Assembly: GCA_019914995.1 (NCBI GenBank)
Contig: CM034127.1
Coordinates: 7,564,001 to 7,628,000, forward strand
DNA length: 64,000 bases
Direction: 5' to 3'
DNA from: Acanthochlamys bracteata
Taxonomy: Eukaryota > Streptophyta > Magnoliopsida > Pandanales > Velloziaceae
Shown: piece after piece, positions 61,641 to 64,000 of the stretch
Numbering within the stretch: position 1 is the stretch's first letter
Layout: every line of letters begins with the position of its first letter
The notes under the pieces: generated by a model
Told to the model about the DNA's origin: nothing
Databases searched by the model: none
What the model saw: the letters and a program-made list of their open reading frames with translations, nothing else
Position numbers and translations under genes: made by a program

Positions 61641-64000
61641 AATCCTAATTATGCAGAGGAGATTTACTACATGTTTGAATTAAGAGGAATGAAGAGGAAT
61701 AGAGGGGAAAGAAAATAACCCCCTTCAATCATGTTTGGATATCTCCATGCTGTTGGAAGAGGGAGGGAAGAGGAAGGGAGAATTGGGGGAAAGCTTCTCT
61801 CTATTATCCATTCGTTTTGCCCTTCTAAATAAAAATGATAAAATATTTACTCTTCTCTACATTTGTATATCAAACAAGTATTAAGTTTTTACCCTTCCCT
61901 TCATTACCCTCTCCTCATTCCCCTTCCTCTTTTTTGCTGTGATGTAATTTAACCGCATTGCTAAGAAGGTATTGCAGGTATATAAACAGGCATTACAGGA
62001 CAAAGCATTGTAAGATAAACAAAAAAGATTACTTCTACTGATGGAGAAAAACATGATAATCTGAGATCTTCTATTAGATTTATTTATTAAGATTTTATGA
62101 TCCTTTCTAATTTGTTTTATTAAGTGATTATTTATTCTAGAGAGAGTAATCAGTGACTTGTAACTGAGAGTATATAGCCTTGCAACATCTCTGAAAAAGA
62201 GTTTATAGAGAACTCGTGAGTTCCCTAATTTGATAGGTACTAGCATAGGCTTTGTCAGCCAAAGAAACTCACTAAATTTAGAAGGTTATAGAGAGATTAT
62301 CTTTTGAGAAAACTAGTTGATTTGGAAGTACTCAATGTAACATCAAGTCTCGAGTTATAACATTAGATAACATTAATCAAAATCATTTGCAGACTTACAA
62401 GTGGTTATATACATAGATTTGCTGAATCACGTAAACATTTGCATGTCCAGCTATGATTTGTTTGTTTTATATTTGTTTGCTGTTCGAATTTATTCTGTGT
62501 AGGAATCGTGCTACTCCAATTGCTCGGTCTATAAGTGACGTCAAGTTTTGGTTAATAAGAAAGAAGCTGAAAATTATGACTAATTGAAGAAGGGGCTATG
62601 TAGTTAGATTTATTTATGTCAGTAGTAGTGAGGTCGAGACTAATGCCTGAGTGAAAATGAATTAGTTAACTTAATATTGTGCCCTAGTTCGATGAGCTTA
62701 ATAACCCACATTTTTTAATAGTGTTAACATTAACTAGATACTGAAAGAAATGCTAATTCGCAAGTAGTGGACTAATTATTTTGTTATAAAAATTTGATCA
62801 TATATATGATATCAAAGCATAGTAAGATAGAGCTATCTGGCGTACAACAATAGAGGGAGATTATCTAACCTTCAAGTTAGGTTAAATCTGAACTAATATT
62901 GGAGTATAAAAATAGTGAGAGATGCTAAACTCTAAATATTTGCCATTTATTTCGGTATAAGGTCTCTAACTTATATCAATAAATTGGATTAATATTGTGT
63001 CTGGATAAAAACTTATTTTACGTATTTTCGTAAGATTTTTAACATAATTGGTGAGAGATGCTAAAAAAACCTAAAATTAGAGGAATAGGAAATAACAAAT
63101 CAATGAAGTACAAAAGGAAGATATTGATAGAAGTGGAATGAAACTAGAACTGCTTAATAAAGCTATAAGTTAAATAACTATACGTATCAGAATTGACAAT
63201 CAGTGCAACAAAATTATACTAATATATACATGATGTAGAATTTTTTTTTTGGAATCAGTACATAAGTCCTTCAAATACTGCATCCATCACTACATTGTCA
63301 TTGACATAAATACATAAATACTGCATTCAATACATTATCTGTAACATAAGATTCTTATAACACAGAATTGATTGATGAATTCTTCCAGAAGAAGATTGAT
63401 GGATTAATTAAGGCTTACAATTAAATTCTTGATTAATTAATTCTTAGTGCTTCAATGCGGTTTTGAATGAGCTAAACATCAAACTAAGCAATAGTTGGAG
63501 TCAACAAAATTATCTTGCTTAATCAGAATTAGCTCAAAAGTCCGACCATCAACAAATTTAAAATTAACCAACAATAAAACAAATTGAAGTCTTGAATTGC
63601 TTAACTTAAATTTGCAACACATATATTTGGAATTACTTTTCAACTGCTTATTATTTCAACTTTTTATTATGTATTTTCAAAAAATATAACATTTTACATA
63701 ATTTATTTCAAAATTTAAAAATATATAAAATTATATATGTACAATTTTATTATTATTTATTATTATTTTTTTTAAATAAAAAACTTATTTTCTAAAATAT
63801 TTTAAATATCATTAATTTAAAGAAATTTATTGCATAAGTTTTTCGAACATACTCCAAGTTCATAAACTAATTCGCAAACAATGCAGCACTAGGTAAATAT
63901 TTAAGGGTGATATATTATGCATACTTTTGTGCTTTTTATTTCAATTATCTAATTAAGCAATAAATAACATTATTATATATCTAAAAATATAGAGTATTTT
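61641..64000. other. gene-free right end of the window
   Basis: 61668-61915 resembles degenerate Harbinger-type ends: purine-rich GAGGAATGAAGAGGAATAG and ATGTTTGGAT on the left, pyrimidine-rich mirror on the right. GATATCAAAGCA near 62810 looks like a weak primer site but has no LTR partner. The AT-rich tail at 63640-63850 has MITE-like composition. No exon or RNA gene could be supported. Confidence 0.35.

Noticed and set aside
61881..62246. 121-codon minus-strand ORF
   Set aside because: No recognisable domain; it runs into pyrimidine-rich MITE-like sequence.
62800..62830. Second primer-binding-site-like GATATCAAAGCA
   Set aside because: No LTR end (TG...CA pair) or internal coding sequence could be linked to it.

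Overview
The window is nuclear DNA of a flowering plant, most likely a eudicot. It is AT-rich, its genes are split by GT-AG introns, and it carries a plant primary-wall cellulose synthase, a cytosolic ribosomal protein gene and plant-type retrotransposons and DNA transposons. I cannot name the species from the sequence.

Four host genes are well supported. (1) A complete CESA3-type cellulose synthase on the + strand has 14 coding exons at 10626-18464 (1081 residues), plus a 5' UTR intron and a four-codon upstream ORF. (2) A five-exon RbcX-like, probably chloroplast, protein lies on the - strand at 22907-24655 (193 residues); it faces CESA3 tail to tail. (3) A single-exon 88-residue membrane protein of unknown role lies on the + strand at 37556-37822. 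(4) A two-exon gene for cytosolic ribosomal protein S2 (uS5) lies on the - strand at 44143-45885. Its exon 2 acceptor region is duplicated by exactly 60 bp, so two in-frame splice acceptors exist.

Most of the rest is mobile DNA. 1-540 has CACTA-like hairpin repeats. About 2.1-5.4 kb is a decayed Ty3/gypsy relic. 6410-9294 and 54033-57709 are two related non-coding elements with TGTTTGGG termini. 18961-19280 is a foldback MITE and 19865-20448 a possible solo LTR. 26745-27475 is a pair of inverted degenerate arrays. 29135-29986 is a hAT-type element with an 8-bp target duplication. 30682-37061 is a complete PIF/Harbinger element with a TTA duplication, an intact DDE transposase and a Myb-like ORF1 broken by a stop codon. 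48876-61640 is an old Ty1/copia element on the - strand, with LTRs, PBS, PPT, decayed gag and an RT remnant; one of the TGTTTGGG elements is nested in it. Small Harbinger-like MITEs with 3-bp duplications are scattered throughout, one of them inside CESA3 intron 12.

The host genes are unrelated in function (wall synthesis, a Rubisco-chaperone-like fold, translation, an unknown membrane protein), as is normal for a plant chromosome arm. The most unusual points are the duplicated splice acceptor in RPS2, the PIF/Harbinger element with its catalytic half intact and its partner ORF broken, the inverted array pair at 27 kb, and the TE-truncated promoter of the 88-residue gene with a palindromic W-box.
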